Translations under genes and position numbers: made by a program
Source: Nitrospira defluvii
Lineage (GTDB): Bacteria > Nitrospirota > Nitrospiria > Nitrospirales > Nitrospiraceae
Direction: 5' to 3'
Assembly: GCA_000196815.1 (NCBI GenBank)
Contig: FP929003.1
Location: forward strand, 4,239,501 to 4,303,500
Length of the DNA: 64,000 nt
The notes under the pieces: model-generated
Databases searched by the model: none
What the model was told of the DNA's origin: nothing
Seen by the model: only the letters and a program-made list of their open reading frames with translations
Shown here: positions 1-9,134 of the stretch, piece after piece
Layout of the letters: every line of letters begins with the position of its first letter
How positions within the stretch are numbered: the stretch's first letter is position 1

Positions 1-563
1 TCGAACTCGACCGCACCTTCGAAGAGCGCACCAACATCAACAGCCAGGTCGTGAATGAGCTGGACAAGGCCACGGAACCATGGGGCGTGAAGGTGCTTCG
101 GTACGAGATCAAGAACATCACGCCACCGAAAGACGTGCTGGCCGCGATGGAAAAGCAGATGCGGGCCGAACGGGAAAAACGCGCGGTGATTCTGACCTCC
201 GAGGGCGAACGCGACGCCGCCATCAACCAGGCGGAAGGCGAGAAGCAACAGGTCATCAAGGCGTCCGAGGCGAAGAAGCAACAGCAGATCAACGAGGCCG
301 AGGGCGCAGCCTCCGCGATTATGGCCATCGCGAGCGCCACGGCAGACGGACTCCGCAAAGTCGCCGAATCCACGCAAATTCCAGGCGGCTACGAAGCCGT
401 GCAGCTGCGCGTCGCCGAGCAGTACATCACCAAGTTCGGGGAACTGGCCAAAGCCAGCAATACCCTTGTACTCCCCGCCAACGTCTCCGACGTCGGCTCG
501 ATGCTGACGCTGGCGATGAACATGATCACGAAACGGTCTTCGCCCACATCTCCGGGAAAGTAA
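1..563 (+). CDS. SPFH/band-7 family protein (paraslipin/QmcA-like), C-terminal part
   Basis: The 5' end lies outside the window; the open frame is already running at base 3. The visible 186 residues open with the end of a band-7 domain ([14 protein letters not shown], then YEIKNITPP) and pass into an alanine/glutamate/glutamine-rich coiled coil with repeated EGE-K-QQ-I units, as in stomatin/paraslipin proteins that form oligomeric membrane scaffolds. A hydrophobic C-terminal patch follows (residues about 155-180 of the visible part). Family membership is clear; the precise role (membrane microdomain organisation, often beside an NfeD protein) is family knowledge, and the partner would lie upstream of the window. 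Confidence 0.85.
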   Translation, partial: ELDRTFEERTNINSQVVNELDKATEPWGVKVLRYEIKNITPPKDVLAAMEKQMRAEREKRAVILTSEGERDAAINQAEGEKQQVIKASEAKKQQQINEAEGAASAIMAIASATADGLRKVAESTQIPGGYEAVQLRVAEQYITKFGELAKASNTLVLPANVSDVGSMLTLAMNMITKRSSPTSPGK

Positions 564-580
564 GAGGCGTCTGCGGTCGT

Positions 581-609
581 TTGACAGTGACTCGGGGCTT
601 CCCTACAAT
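581..609 (+). promoter_or_regulatory. Sigma-70 type promoter of gmhA
   Basis: TTGACA at 581-586, a 17-base spacer, then TACAAT at 604-609: a near-consensus housekeeping promoter. The gmhA ATG starts at 618, only nine bases after the -10 box, so the predicted transcription start (about 614-618) falls at or just before the start codon and the mRNA would be leaderless or nearly so. Confidence 0.7.
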
Positions 610-617
610 TCCGGACG

Positions 618-1196
618 ATGAAAGAATTTGCCATCAAGGCCTTCGACGACAGCGCCGAGATCAAGCGGCGCTTCGCGCGGGACCATGCCGACCGAATCGT
701 GCTGGTCGCGCAGCTCATCGGCCGCGCGTTTCAAACGGGACATAAAGTCTTGCTCTTCGGCAACGGCGGCAGTGCCACCGATGCCGCGCACATCGCCGCC
801 GAATTTGTCGGCCGCTATAAGCGCGAGCGCGCCCCGTTCCCGGCGATTGCCCTTGCCACCGACATCGCAGCCATCACCTGCATTGCCAACGATTACGGCT
901 TCGAGGAGCTGTTCGCCCGTCAGGTTCACGCACACGGGCAGCGTGGAGATGTGGCGATCGCGATCAGCACCAGCGGCAACTCCCCCAACGTGCTGAAAGG
1001 GGTCGAGGCGGCCACATCGCTGGGACTGACCACCATCGCCTGGACCGGCGGGTCGGGGGGTAAGTTGACCGGCATGGTGGACCACGCCTTCGTCGTGCCT
1101 TCCACGCTGACCGCCCGCATTCAGGAAAGTCACATCACGTTGGGCCATGTACTCTGCGAACTCATTGAGGATCACGTTCTTGCCAACCCGGCGTAA
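618..1196 (+). CDS. gmhA: Phosphoheptose isomerase (sedoheptulose-7-phosphate isomerase)
   Basis: SIS-domain protein of 192 residues, normal length for GmhA, which makes D-glycero-D-manno-heptose 7-phosphate for the LPS inner core. The phosphosugar loop GNGGSATDAAH is at residues 48-58 and STSGNSPNV follows in the middle. Residues equivalent to the zinc/catalytic set are present: H58, E62, and near the C-terminus Q169 and H177 with the same spacing as in the E. coli enzyme. No good ribosome-binding site precedes the ATG; the promoter position suggests a leaderless transcript. rfaE2, a later step of the same pathway, lies about 3 kb downstream on the same strand. Confidence 0.93.
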   Translation: MKEFAIKAFDDSAEIKRRFARDHADRIVLVAQLIGRAFQTGHKVLLFGNGGSATDAAHIAAEFVGRYKRERAPFPAIALATDIAAITCIANDYGFEELFARQVHAHGQRGDVAIAISTSGNSPNVLKGVEAATSLGLTTIAWTGGSGGKLTGMVDHAFVVPSTLTARIQESHITLGHVLCELIEDHVLANPA

Positions 1197-2178
1197 GCGT
1201 CCCACTGTAGCCTCCGCGCCCTCTGCGATCATCCGGCCGATCGATGCATCGCGCCTGAAGACTTATCCGCTCCAGCGTCGGCACAGCAAGGTGCAAGTCT
1301 CCAACTTTGCCAAGGTCTGGACGAAGGGGCGATCGTTCGCGCGTTTTCTGGACTCACTCCCCGATATCCTGGCGGTCAAAACGTTGCGCGAGGTGGCGCA
1401 GGCCATTGCCACAGCCCATCGCAACGGCCGGCCGGTGATCGTCGGAATGGGCGCCCATGTGGTGAAAGTCGGGCTCGGCCCGCTCCTCGTCGATCTGATG
1501 AAACGTGGCATCGTCACCGCGCTCGCCATGAACGGAGCGGTCATCATCCATGACTTCGAACTCGCGTTTATGGGGCACACGTCCGAAGAAGTGGACGCGG
1601 AGATCGACTCCGGCCGATTCGGCATGGCGGAAGAAACCGGCCGCATGCTCAATGAAGCGATCACCCTGGGCCTGAAAGAAGGGCAGGGGCTTGGCGAATC
1701 GCTCGGCTCTTACATCCATCGACGCAAACAGCAATTTCCGCATCGAGTCACCAGCCTGCTGGCCACCGGCTTTCGGCTGGGCCTTCCCGTCACCGTGCAC
1801 GTGGCCGTCGGAACCGACATCATTCACATGCATCCGTCCGCAGACGGCGCCGCGATTGGAGCTGGTTCGCTGCTCGATTTTCGCCGCCTGGCAGCTGTTG
1901 TCTCCGAAATGGAAGGCGGGGTCTATCTCAATCTGGGGTCGGCCGTGATCCTGCCGGAGGTCTTCCTGAAAGCCGTCTCGCTCGGACGCAACCTCGGTCA
2001 TCCGTTGACGAACATCACCACGGTGAATATGGACTTCCTCACGCACTATCGCCCCATGACCAATGTCGTGCGCCGCCCCACCCAGAAGGGCGGCAAGGGA
2101 TACGCATTGACCGGCCATCACGAGATCATGGTGCCGCTGTTGGCCGCCGCAGTCATTGAAGAATTGTCCGGCCGCTGA
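1147..2178 (+). CDS. Deoxyhypusine synthase-like protein
   Basis: A protein of up to 343 residues with the Rossmann-like architecture of the deoxyhypusine synthase family: VIVGMGAHVVKVGLGPLLVD, then AMNGAVIIHDFELAF, later HPSADGAAIG and NLGSAVILPEVFLKA. True eIF5A does not exist in bacteria, so the substrate is unknown; bacterial relatives include homospermidine-synthase-like and wholly uncharacterised proteins. The ATG at 1147 overlaps gmhA by 50 bases and has a poor ribosome-binding site; a TTG at 1180 with GAGG eight bases upstream is an alternative (332 residues). Its place between gmhA and rfaE2 suggests co-expression with heptose synthesis, but no direct role follows from the sequence. 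Confidence 0.75.
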   Translation: MYSANSLRITFLPTRRKRPTVASAPSAIIRPIDASRLKTYPLQRRHSKVQVSNFAKVWTKGRSFARFLDSLPDILAVKTLREVAQAIATAHRNGRPVIVGMGAHVVKVGLGPLLVDLMKRGIVTALAMNGAVIIHDFELAFMGHTSEEVDAEIDSGRFGMAEETGRMLNEAITLGLKEGQGLGESLGSYIHRRKQQFPHRVTSLLATGFRLGLPVTVHVAVGTDIIHMHPSADGAAIGAGSLLDFRRLAAVVSEMEGGVYLNLGSAVILPEVFLKAVSLGRNLGHPLTNITTVNMDFLTHYRPMTNVVRRPTQKGGKGYALTGHHEIMVPLLAAAVIEELSGR

Positions 2179-2233
2179 CCCGGAACGCTGAGCCCTGTCG
2201 CTCATTCGGCATCTGAACCATCCTGTGAGTACC

Positions 2234-2845
2234 ATGTCACCCTCTGCGGAATCGCTCCTCGCCATCTGGGCCGACCTCAACCACCGCTATTTTCAAGGCA
2301 CCTTACCCCCGATTCCCATTGAATGGAGCCGTCGACTGACCTCCTCGGCCGGCATGTTTATCTGCCGGATCGGGCCACGACAGCCGCTCGCGCGCACCAC
2401 CGAGGCACCAACCGGACGACGTTGCATCAGACTGTCGGCGGTGCTGCTTCAACCCAACAGCCCGGAGTCAAGCCACGAAACCGTCATGACCCTGGCGCAC
2501 GAAATGATTCACCAATGGCAGTACGATATCTTGAAGCGTCGCCCGAATCATGGGGCCGATTTTCGTCGCATGATGGTCCGGATGAATCGCGACGGCCTGG
2601 GCATCACGATCTATCACTCGCTGGGCAAAGAAGTAGCTGCGCTGGCCAAATATGCCTGGCGCTGCCAGCACTGCGGCTGCCTCTATCAACGACAACGCCG
2701 GACCATCCAACCGAGACGCCACTTCTGCGGCGCCTGTCGGGGGCCGCTCCGCGAACTGCCTGCCCTGGTACCCGCCTCCACTGCGGAACCGGCCCACAAA
2801 TTTTCCGCAGGTCCTCAGCTCGGCTTTCCCTTCACCACCGTGTAG
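2234..2845 (+). CDS. SprT-like zinc metalloprotein
   Basis: 203 residues from the ATG (a GTG at 2225 is also possible). The zincin signature HEMIH is at residues 89-93, with a likely third ligand H106 in NHGADF, followed by a C-terminal zinc ribbon (CQHC ... CGAC). This matches the SprT-like family, related to the DNA-protein-crosslink protease Spartan and bacterial SprT. It sits seven bases upstream of a Y-family polymerase, and both fit DNA damage handling, although the function of bacterial SprT proteins is poorly established. Confidence 0.85.
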   Translation: MSPSAESLLAIWADLNHRYFQGTLPPIPIEWSRRLTSSAGMFICRIGPRQPLARTTEAPTGRRCIRLSAVLLQPNSPESSHETVMTLAHEMIHQWQYDILKRRPNHGADFRRMMVRMNRDGLGITIYHSLGKEVAALAKYAWRCQHCGCLYQRQRRTIQPRRHFCGACRGPLRELPALVPASTAEPAHKFSAGPQLGFPFTTV

Positions 2846-2852
2846 GACCTCG

Positions 2853-4046
2853 ATGTCCGGACGATGGCCCCGACAAATTCTCTTCGGCGACATCGACGCC
2901 ATGTTTGCCTCTGCTGCCGTTCTCGCTGATCCATCGCTGAGAGGGAAACCGGTGGCCGTCGGCGGGCCTCCGCCACGCGGCATTGTGGCCGCAGCAAGTT
3001 ATGAGGTCCGTCGATTCGGGGTGCGATCGGCGATGCCGACCATTCAGGCCATGCGACTCTGCCCTCAGCTCGTTCTCGTACCGCCGGACCGTCCGTTGTA
3101 CCAGCGTCTGCACCGCCAGCTTCAGGACATCACCGACCGGTTTTTCCCGGAAACCGAGTGGACAAGTATCGATGAGTTTTATGCGGATACGACCAGACTA
3201 CAGACCCGCCATCCGGATCCGCGCGAGTTAGGGCAGGCGCTCAAAACCGACATTACCCGCGTCACGGGCCTGACCTGCACCATTGCCCTGGCGTCCGGCA
3301 AGACCGTCGCCAAAATCGCCGCCGATGCGCATAAGCCCGACGGGCTCGCCGTGATTGAACCGGGCTCGGAAGTGGCATTCCTCGCCCCGCTGCCGATTCG
3401 CTCCTTACCGGGCATGGGCCCCAAATCCACCGAAGCCATCGAGCGTCTGGGCATTCACACTATCGGTGATCTGCTCGAGCCTCGATTGGAACAATCTCTC
3501 CTCCGCCTGCTTGGCTCTCGGCTGGCGGCGTTTCAATCACTCGCGCGCGGCCGTGACTCCGATCCCGTGGTGGCCGATCGCGAAGCCAAAAGCGTGAGCC
3601 ATGAAACCACATTCGATGAAGACACCAACGATCCGGCCTTGCTGGAACCGATCATCCACGGATTTCTCGAAACGTTGACGCACGATCTCCGGCTGGAGGG
3701 TCTGGCCGCCGGGTCATTCACCGTCAAGCTGAAGGATTCCCATTTTCGCATCACCACGCGGCAACGGAAATTCCCGTCACCGGCGAACTACGATCCGGAT
3801 ATGTGGCCGGACATCCGCCTCGCCCTCGCCGAACTGCTGCAGCCGCGATCGCGTTATCGCCTGGTGGGCCTCGGGCTGTCGGATCTGGTTCCTGCTCCTG
3901 AACCCCTGTTCGACCGGCGACAGCGCGACGCGGTCGCCATACTCGACCGGCTGATCGAGCAACATGGCGCAGGGGTGGTTCGACTGGGCGGACTTCCGCA
4001 GGGCGGGAACAATCCGAAGAAGCGAGGACGGCGTACGGAAAACTGA
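2853..4046 (+). CDS. dinB: Y-family DNA polymerase (Pol IV/DinB type)
   Basis: 397 residues from ATG 2853; the longer reading frame from 2652 would overlap the SprT-like gene by about 190 bases and is not credible. Catalytic acidic residues are visible: D13 in FGDIDAMF and the pair D107-E108 in SIDEFYAD. F18 aligns with the steric gate of Pol IV. Palm, fingers, thumb (helix-hairpin-helix SLPGMGPKSTEAIERLG) and little finger domains follow in the usual order. It performs error-prone translesion synthesis. I see no clear C-terminal beta-clamp motif; the tail is basic (NNPKKRGRRTEN). Confidence 0.9.
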   Translation: MSGRWPRQILFGDIDAMFASAAVLADPSLRGKPVAVGGPPPRGIVAAASYEVRRFGVRSAMPTIQAMRLCPQLVLVPPDRPLYQRLHRQLQDITDRFFPETEWTSIDEFYADTTRLQTRHPDPRELGQALKTDITRVTGLTCTIALASGKTVAKIAADAHKPDGLAVIEPGSEVAFLAPLPIRSLPGMGPKSTEAIERLGIHTIGDLLEPRLEQSLLRLLGSRLAAFQSLARGRDSDPVVADREAKSVSHETTFDEDTNDPALLEPIIHGFLETLTHDLRLEGLAAGSFTVKLKDSHFRITTRQRKFPSPANYDPDMWPDIRLALAELLQPRSRYRLVGLGLSDLVPAPEPLFDRRQRDAVAILDRLIEQHGAGVVRLGGLPQGGNNPKKRGRRTEN

Positions 4047-4135
4047 CAACCGGATTGCGGTCAGGCCGTCGTGGATTCGTGGTGGCAGACTTTTTCCACA
4101 TCCTGTTAAGATGACATTTTTGCGACGCACCCACG

Positions 4136-4618
4136 ATGCACACCAAGATCACCACGCGACAAGAGCTTGCCTCACGGCTGGATGAGCGCCGGCGGCAGGG
4201 ACATCGTATCGTCTTCACGAACGGCTGCTTCGACCTGATGCACATCGGCCATACCCGGTATCTGCAAGCGGCCCGCGATCTGGGGGAGGCGCTGGTGGTG
4301 GGCGTGAATTCCGACGAGTCCGTGCGCGCCCTGAATAAAGGCACCGACCGCCCCATCGTGCCCGATACCCAGCGAGCCGAGGTCCTCGCTGCGTTAGCCT
4401 GCGTGGACTATGTGGTGATCTTTTCGGAACCGGACCCCGGCGCCCTCATCGCAACCCTCCAGCCGGATATTCTCGTCAAAGGCGGAGATTGGCCCGTCGA
4501 CCGGATCGTCGGACGGGAAACCGTTGAAGCCCGTGGCGGACGCGTCCAGACCATTCCGCTCGTTCCCGGCGTGTCGACGACCACCCTGGTGCAGCGTATT
4601 CGCTCCACGACAGCCTAA
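4136..4618 (+). CDS. rfaE2: D-glycero-beta-D-manno-heptose 1-phosphate adenylyltransferase
   Basis: 160 residues, matching the stand-alone C-terminal (nucleotidyltransferase) half of HldE. The N-terminal motif TNGCFDLMHIGHTRYL carries the HxGH signature (H36, H39); KGGDW and the C-terminal GVSTTTLVQRI segment are typical of the family. It activates heptose 1-phosphate to ADP-heptose for LPS. The kinase half (RfaE1/HldA) is not in the window. mfd begins eight bases after its stop. Confidence 0.92.
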   Translation: MHTKITTRQELASRLDERRRQGHRIVFTNGCFDLMHIGHTRYLQAARDLGEALVVGVNSDESVRALNKGTDRPIVPDTQRAEVLAALACVDYVVIFSEPDPGALIATLQPDILVKGGDWPVDRIVGRETVEARGGRVQTIPLVPGVSTTTLVQRIRSTTA

Positions 4619-4625
4619 GGATATT

Positions 4626-7600
4626 GTGCCTCCCCTGATCCCCTTACATTTGACCCAGTGGCTCGCGCCTGCGCGAGACGCCCTTCGCAACGGCACGGGC
4701 AAACCCTGCCTCATGGGGTTACATGGCTCGACCGCCGGCTTCGGCCTGGCGCTCCTCACACACAGCCTGCCGTCCCAACCCCTGGCCGACCGGTCCTGGC
4801 TGATCGTCGCCAAAACCGACGACGAAGCGGAGCGTCTCTACCGCGACACACTGTTTTTCAGGACCCTCTGCGGGCAGTCCGGCGACGATCTCGCACTCTT
4901 TCCGAAATGGGAAACGCTGCCCTATGAATCGACGGTCCCCCACATCGATCTGGTAGCCCGCCGCATGCAGACACTCAACCGCCTCTGCACTACGGAGCGC
5001 ACGGTTCTGTTCACCTCCGTCCCGGCGTTAACGCAGCGGGTACTGCCGGCCCTGGTCTTCACCGACGCGATTCTGCAGTTTCGACCGGATGGCTCCTTGG
5101 AACGGGAAGCGCTCGTGTCCAGCCTGTTGCGGTTGGGCTACCGGAAGGGATCGGTGGTGGAAATTCCCGGTGAGTTCAGCATTCGCGGCGGGATCGTCGA
5201 TATCTATTCGACCGCCTATGCCGACCCGCTACGGGTGGAGTTTCTCGGCGACACGATCGAGTCGATCCGCTTCTTCGATCCGGCCACGCAAAAATCGACC
5301 GACAAGATCAAGCAAGCCTGGGTGCTACCGGCCCGCGAATTGATTCGCCCCGAGGACGCACCCGATGCCCTCGCACCCCTGGCCGCCGACGCCGAATGGC
5401 ACGCCCCCTCGGTCTACGGGACCATGGACAGCGTCCTCGACTATTTCCCCCGGCCGCCGGTGCTGGTCCTGGATCAACCCGGCACGCTGAAAGCCCACAC
5501 GGAAGAATGTTGGCAGGCCATCGAAGAAGGATTCCTGCGTCACGAAGATCGCACGGATCCGAATCCCTACCCGACACCGGACAACCTGTACCTCACTTGG
5601 GACCAGGTTCTCACCGCCACCCGAGGCTATGCCACGCTCGCGCTGGAGCCGGTCACCGCACCGGATGCGAGTTGGGGTCCGGTCCTTACGTGTCCGGCCC
5701 AAACACCGGCCAGCGTGGGACTCGGCCAACGCGGCACTGCGTTCAGCCATACGCTGGAGGTGCTTGATCGCTTGCGTGAAGGCGGGCCCGTCGTGCTGGT
5801 GGCCCGAAGCCAGGGCCAGGTCGGCCGTCTACTGGCGTTGTTCGGCGAACATGATCGACCGGCGATGGAATGGAAGCCCTCGGCGCTCTCGGCCGGCGGT
5901 GCGCAAAAGGCCCCGTTTTCGGTCTTGAACGGAGAAGTCTCAGCTGGTTTTCTTTCTCCCGATCTGCGGCTAGTGGTCCTCACCGAAGAAGAACTCTTCG
6001 CGAAGGGCGCCCGCCACAAACCGCAGCCCAAGAGCAAAGCCGCCACCTTTCTCTCCTCGCTGGAAGATCTGAACATCGGTGACTACGTGGTGCACATGCA
6101 ATACGGCATCGCGAAGTATCAGGGGCTTCGCCGGCTCTCGGTGCAGGACTTCGACAGCGACTTTCTGGTGCTGGAATTCGCCGGAACCGACAAGCTGTAT
6201 GTCCCGCTCGATCGGCTCAGCCAGGTCCAACGATACGCGGGAGCGGATGCTCACGTGCCCCGCCTGGACCGCCTGGGCGGCACCAGTTGGGCCAAGACGA
6301 CCGCGCGGGTCAAAAAAGATATCGAAGAAATGGCGCATGAGCTCGTCGATCTCTATGCCAACCGCGAGCTGGTTCATCGCACCTCGTACGGTAAAGACAG
6401 CATGCTCTACCACGAGTTTGAAGCGGCCTTCGAATACGAAGAAACGCCGGATCAGCGCAGGGCGATCGAAGACATTGCAAAGGACCTGGCCTCGACCAAG
6501 CCCATGGATCGCCTCGTGTGCGGCGACGTGGGTTACGGCAAGACCGAAGTTGCCATGCGGGCCGCATTCAAGGCCGTCGAGGAAAACAGACAGGTGGCCG
6601 TGCTGGTGCCGACCACGCTGCTCGCACACCAGCATTACGATAACTTCGCCGAACGGTTTGCGCCCTTTCCGACCCGCGTCGCCCTGCTGTCACGGTTTCA
6701 ATCTCCGAAGGATACGAAAGCGATCATCAAAGAGACGGAAGCCGGCCTGGTCGATGTCCTCATCGGCACCCATCGGCTGCTCCAAAAGGACGTGAAGTTC
6801 CGCAACCTCGGCCTTGTCATCATCGACGAGGAGCAATGGTTCGGCGTGAAGCATAAAGAACGGCTGAAACAGCTGCGCACCCAGGTCGATGTGCTGACTC
6901 TGACGGCGACGCCGATCCCGCGCACATTACAAATGACCATGGCGAGTGTGCGCGACCTCTCGATCATCGATACGCCCCCGTCGGGACGACTGGCGATCCG
7001 CACCCAAGTCCTTCGCTTCAGTGAAAAGGCGATCCGTGAGGCGATTCTTCGCGAACTCGGTCGCGGCGGACAAACCTACTTTGTCCACAATCGGGTGGAG
7101 ACCATGGAGCGGATGGGCGCCTGGCTTCAGGAACTGGTGCCGGAAGCCCGCATCGTGATGGCGCACGGCCAGATGGACTCGAAACCGCTGGAAGCGGTGA
7201 TGCTGAAATTCTTCCACCGGGAAGCGGATATCCTCATTGCCTCCGCCATTATCCAATCGGGCATCGACGTGCCGACCGCCAACACCATCATCGTGAATCG
7301 CGCCGACACCTTCGGCCTCGCACAGCTCTATCAACTCCGTGGCCGGGTCGGCCGGGGCGGCGAACAGGCCTACGCCTACTTCCTGGTGCCGGATGAAGGC
7401 AACCTCTCGGAGGATGCCCAGAAGCGGCTGACCGCCATCCAGCAGTTCACCGAATTGGGATCGGGTTTCCGCATCGCCGCAGCGGATCTTGAAATCCGCG
7501 GCGCCGGGAATCTGCTCGGCAAACAGCAATCGGGCCACATCGCCGCCGTCGGGCTCGATCTCTACCTGCAAATGGTGGAACAGGCCGTCCAACGCCTGAA

Positions 7601-8099
7601 GGGTCAGGTCGTGGAGGAAGAGCCGGATCCCGAGCTGCGCCTCAGCGTCTCCGCCTATATTCCCGAAGAATACGTGGCCGACAGCCACCAGCGCCTGTCG
7701 CTCTACAAACGACTGTCCTCCTGCGGACAACTCGGCGACCTGGCGCTGATGCACGGAGAGATCGAGGACCGCTACGGGCATCCGCCCGATCCGGTCGAGC
7801 GTTTGTTCGAGCTCATGCAAATCCGGCTGCTGGCCAAACAACTCCGGCTGAGCTCCGTGGTCGAGCAACCGCATGCGGTCGTGATCACCTTCGATCCAAA
7901 GGCCACGGTCTCGGAAACCGCCGTGCAGGCCCTGATGGACCGATACAAAAAACGACTGCGGTTTCTGTCTCCGCTGTCTTTTGAACTCCAGATACCGCAT
8001 GAAGACTGGAGTTTGGTCTTTCCAGAACTCAACGCAACCTTGCAAACCCTCCACGTCTGTGGTACCAACAATCAAGGGCCACGCACGGCCTCGACCTGA
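4626..8099 (+). CDS. mfd: Transcription-repair coupling factor
   Basis: 1157 residues from a GTG at 4626, preceded by AAGGA with good spacing; the frame extends upstream into rfaE2 but the GTG start gives the normal Mfd length. Domains in order: UvrB-homology region, CarD-like RNA-polymerase interaction domain (about residues 484-540, DYVVHMQYGIAKY), RecG-like helicase with Walker A GDVGYGKTE (about 632) and DEEQ box (about 732), QLRGRVGRG, and the TRCF C-terminal domain. It removes stalled RNA polymerase and recruits UvrA. The DEEQ box reads DEEQWFGV, with Trp where the well-known Mfd proteins I recall have Arg. Confidence 0.96.
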   Translation: MPPLIPLHLTQWLAPARDALRNGTGKPCLMGLHGSTAGFGLALLTHSLPSQPLADRSWLIVAKTDDEAERLYRDTLFFRTLCGQSGDDLALFPKWETLPYESTVPHIDLVARRMQTLNRLCTTERTVLFTSVPALTQRVLPALVFTDAILQFRPDGSLEREALVSSLLRLGYRKGSVVEIPGEFSIRGGIVDIYSTAYADPLRVEFLGDTIESIRFFDPATQKSTDKIKQAWVLPARELIRPEDAPDALAPLAADAEWHAPSVYGTMDSVLDYFPRPPVLVLDQPGTLKAHTEECWQAIEEGFLRHEDRTDPNPYPTPDNLYLTWDQVLTATRGYATLALEPVTAPDASWGPVLTCPAQTPASVGLGQRGTAFSHTLEVLDRLREGGPVVLVARSQGQVGRLLALFGEHDRPAMEWKPSALSAGGAQKAPFSVLNGEVSAGFLSPDLRLVVLTEEELFAKGARHKPQPKSKAATFLSSLEDLNIGDYVVHMQYGIAKYQGLRRLSVQDFDSDFLVLEFAGTDKLYVPLDRLSQVQRYAGADAHVPRLDRLGGTSWAKTTARVKKDIEEMAHELVDLYANRELVHRTSYGKDSMLYHEFEAAFEYEETPDQRRAIEDIAKDLASTKPMDRLVCGDVGYGKTEVAMRAAFKAVEENRQVAVLVPTTLLAHQHYDNFAERFAPFPTRVALLSRFQSPKDTKAIIKETEAGLVDVLIGTHRLLQKDVKFRNLGLVIIDEEQWFGVKHKERLKQLRTQVDVLTLTATPIPRTLQMTMASVRDLSIIDTPPSGRLAIRTQVLRFSEKAIREAILRELGRGGQTYFVHNRVETMERMGAWLQELVPEARIVMAHGQMDSKPLEAVMLKFFHREADILIASAIIQSGIDVPTANTIIVNRADTFGLAQLYQLRGRVGRGGEQAYAYFLVPDEGNLSEDAQKRLTAIQQFTELGSGFRIAAADLEIRGAGNLLGKQQSGHIAAVGLDLYLQMVEQAVQRLKGQVVEEEPDPELRLSVSAYIPEEYVADSHQRLSLYKRLSSCGQLGDLALMHGEIEDRYGHPPDPVERLFELMQIRLLAKQLRLSSVVEQPHAVVITFDPKATVSETAVQALMDRYKKRLRFLSPLSFELQIPHEDWSLVFPELNATLQTLHVCGTNNQGPRTAST

Positions 8100-8111
8100 C
8101 CTTCGTAGAGG

Positions 8112-9026
8112 ATGCTCCGCCCCGACCGCATGACGCCACCGCGCACACGACAGATTTCATCCTGGCAGACACGATTGACCAGCGCCGCGCTGGGTTTCTG
8201 CGCGCTCGGGTCGTTGGCCGGCTGCACTGAACCACCGCAGGAGGAGCCGGTGATCGCCATGATCAACGGCCGATCCATTACTCAATCCGAATTCGACATC
8301 CGCTGGGAAGACCTGTCGCAGGCCACGCGCGCGCGCTACGAAAAGGAAGGCGGGAAACGCCGTTTTCTGGATGAATTGATCATGCGCGAACTGCTGATGC
8401 AGGAAGCGCGCAAGCAGGGCTTGGATCAGTCGGATGAGATTCGCGAAAAGACCCTGCGCTACCGCGAGCAACTGATTCTGGATGAGTTGCTCAAAGACCG
8501 GATCAAGACCAAGGTCGAAGTCAGCAAAGAGGAACTGGACGCCTATCTGGGGAAACACGCCAATCAGCTCCTGGCTAACCCCAAGGTGCAAGTGTCAATT
8601 ATGCTGCTGCCGAACGTCTATGCGGCGAAAGACCTCAAACGGCAGGTCGAAGCGGGCGGCAACTTCACGCGATTCGCCCTCCGGTATTCAATCGACGAGC
8701 GCAGCCGTGCCAAAGGCGGCGATCTGGGCCCCTATAAGAAAGGCCTGCTGGAACCGGAAGTCGATGCGCTGATTCCATCGCTGCACCCCGGAGTCATCAG
8801 TGATCCGATCAAGACCGCGCAGGGCTATTACCTCGTGAAGGTCAGCCCCCTGGAGCCGGAAATTCTGCAGGCGGACCAAGCCACTCGTGAACGACTCCGC
8901 CAGGAACTGCTGGCCGAGAAGCGCCGGAAACGTCTGGATGACGTGTTTGCGGAACTTCGCACCGGGGCCACAATCCGTTTGGCCGACGCAGCTCGTTACG
9001 TGACCGATGAACCGCCGCGCCCGTAA
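8112..9026 (+). CDS. Peptidyl-prolyl cis-trans isomerase lipoprotein (parvulin/PpiC type)
   Basis: 304 residues (or 298 from ATG 8130; the 8112 start has AGAGG almost touching it). A basic leader and hydrophobic stretch end in lipobox LAGC, so the mature protein is a lipoprotein. A helical SurA-N-like domain (IDGRSITQSEF-like opening, here INGRSITQSEFDIR) precedes a single parvulin domain at about residues 160-245 (SIMLLPN ... GGDLGPYKKG ... GYYLVKV). Likely an envelope folding factor, followed 108 bases later by a second parvulin chaperone. Confidence 0.88.
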   Translation: MLRPDRMTPPRTRQISSWQTRLTSAALGFCALGSLAGCTEPPQEEPVIAMINGRSITQSEFDIRWEDLSQATRARYEKEGGKRRFLDELIMRELLMQEARKQGLDQSDEIREKTLRYREQLILDELLKDRIKTKVEVSKEELDAYLGKHANQLLANPKVQVSIMLLPNVYAAKDLKRQVEAGGNFTRFALRYSIDERSRAKGGDLGPYKKGLLEPEVDALIPSLHPGVISDPIKTAQGYYLVKVSPLEPEILQADQATRERLRQELLAEKRRKRLDDVFAELRTGATIRLADAARYVTDEPPRP

Positions 9027-9134
9027 CCGCCCGCGCGCTCCCCTCCTGCATTCCCTCCGTCTTCACCCGTCCGCGTTTTCATCTCCAGGGCGCTCCCTTT
9101 CTGAAGCTTCGATTGTGTACAATCCAGCAACCCT

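Noticed and set aside
6927-8075. 382-codon frame antisense to mfd, and a similar 311-codon frame antisense to selO (61294-62229)
   Set aside because: Both lie opposite conserved genes, and translate to His/Gln/Arg-rich sequence with no motif.
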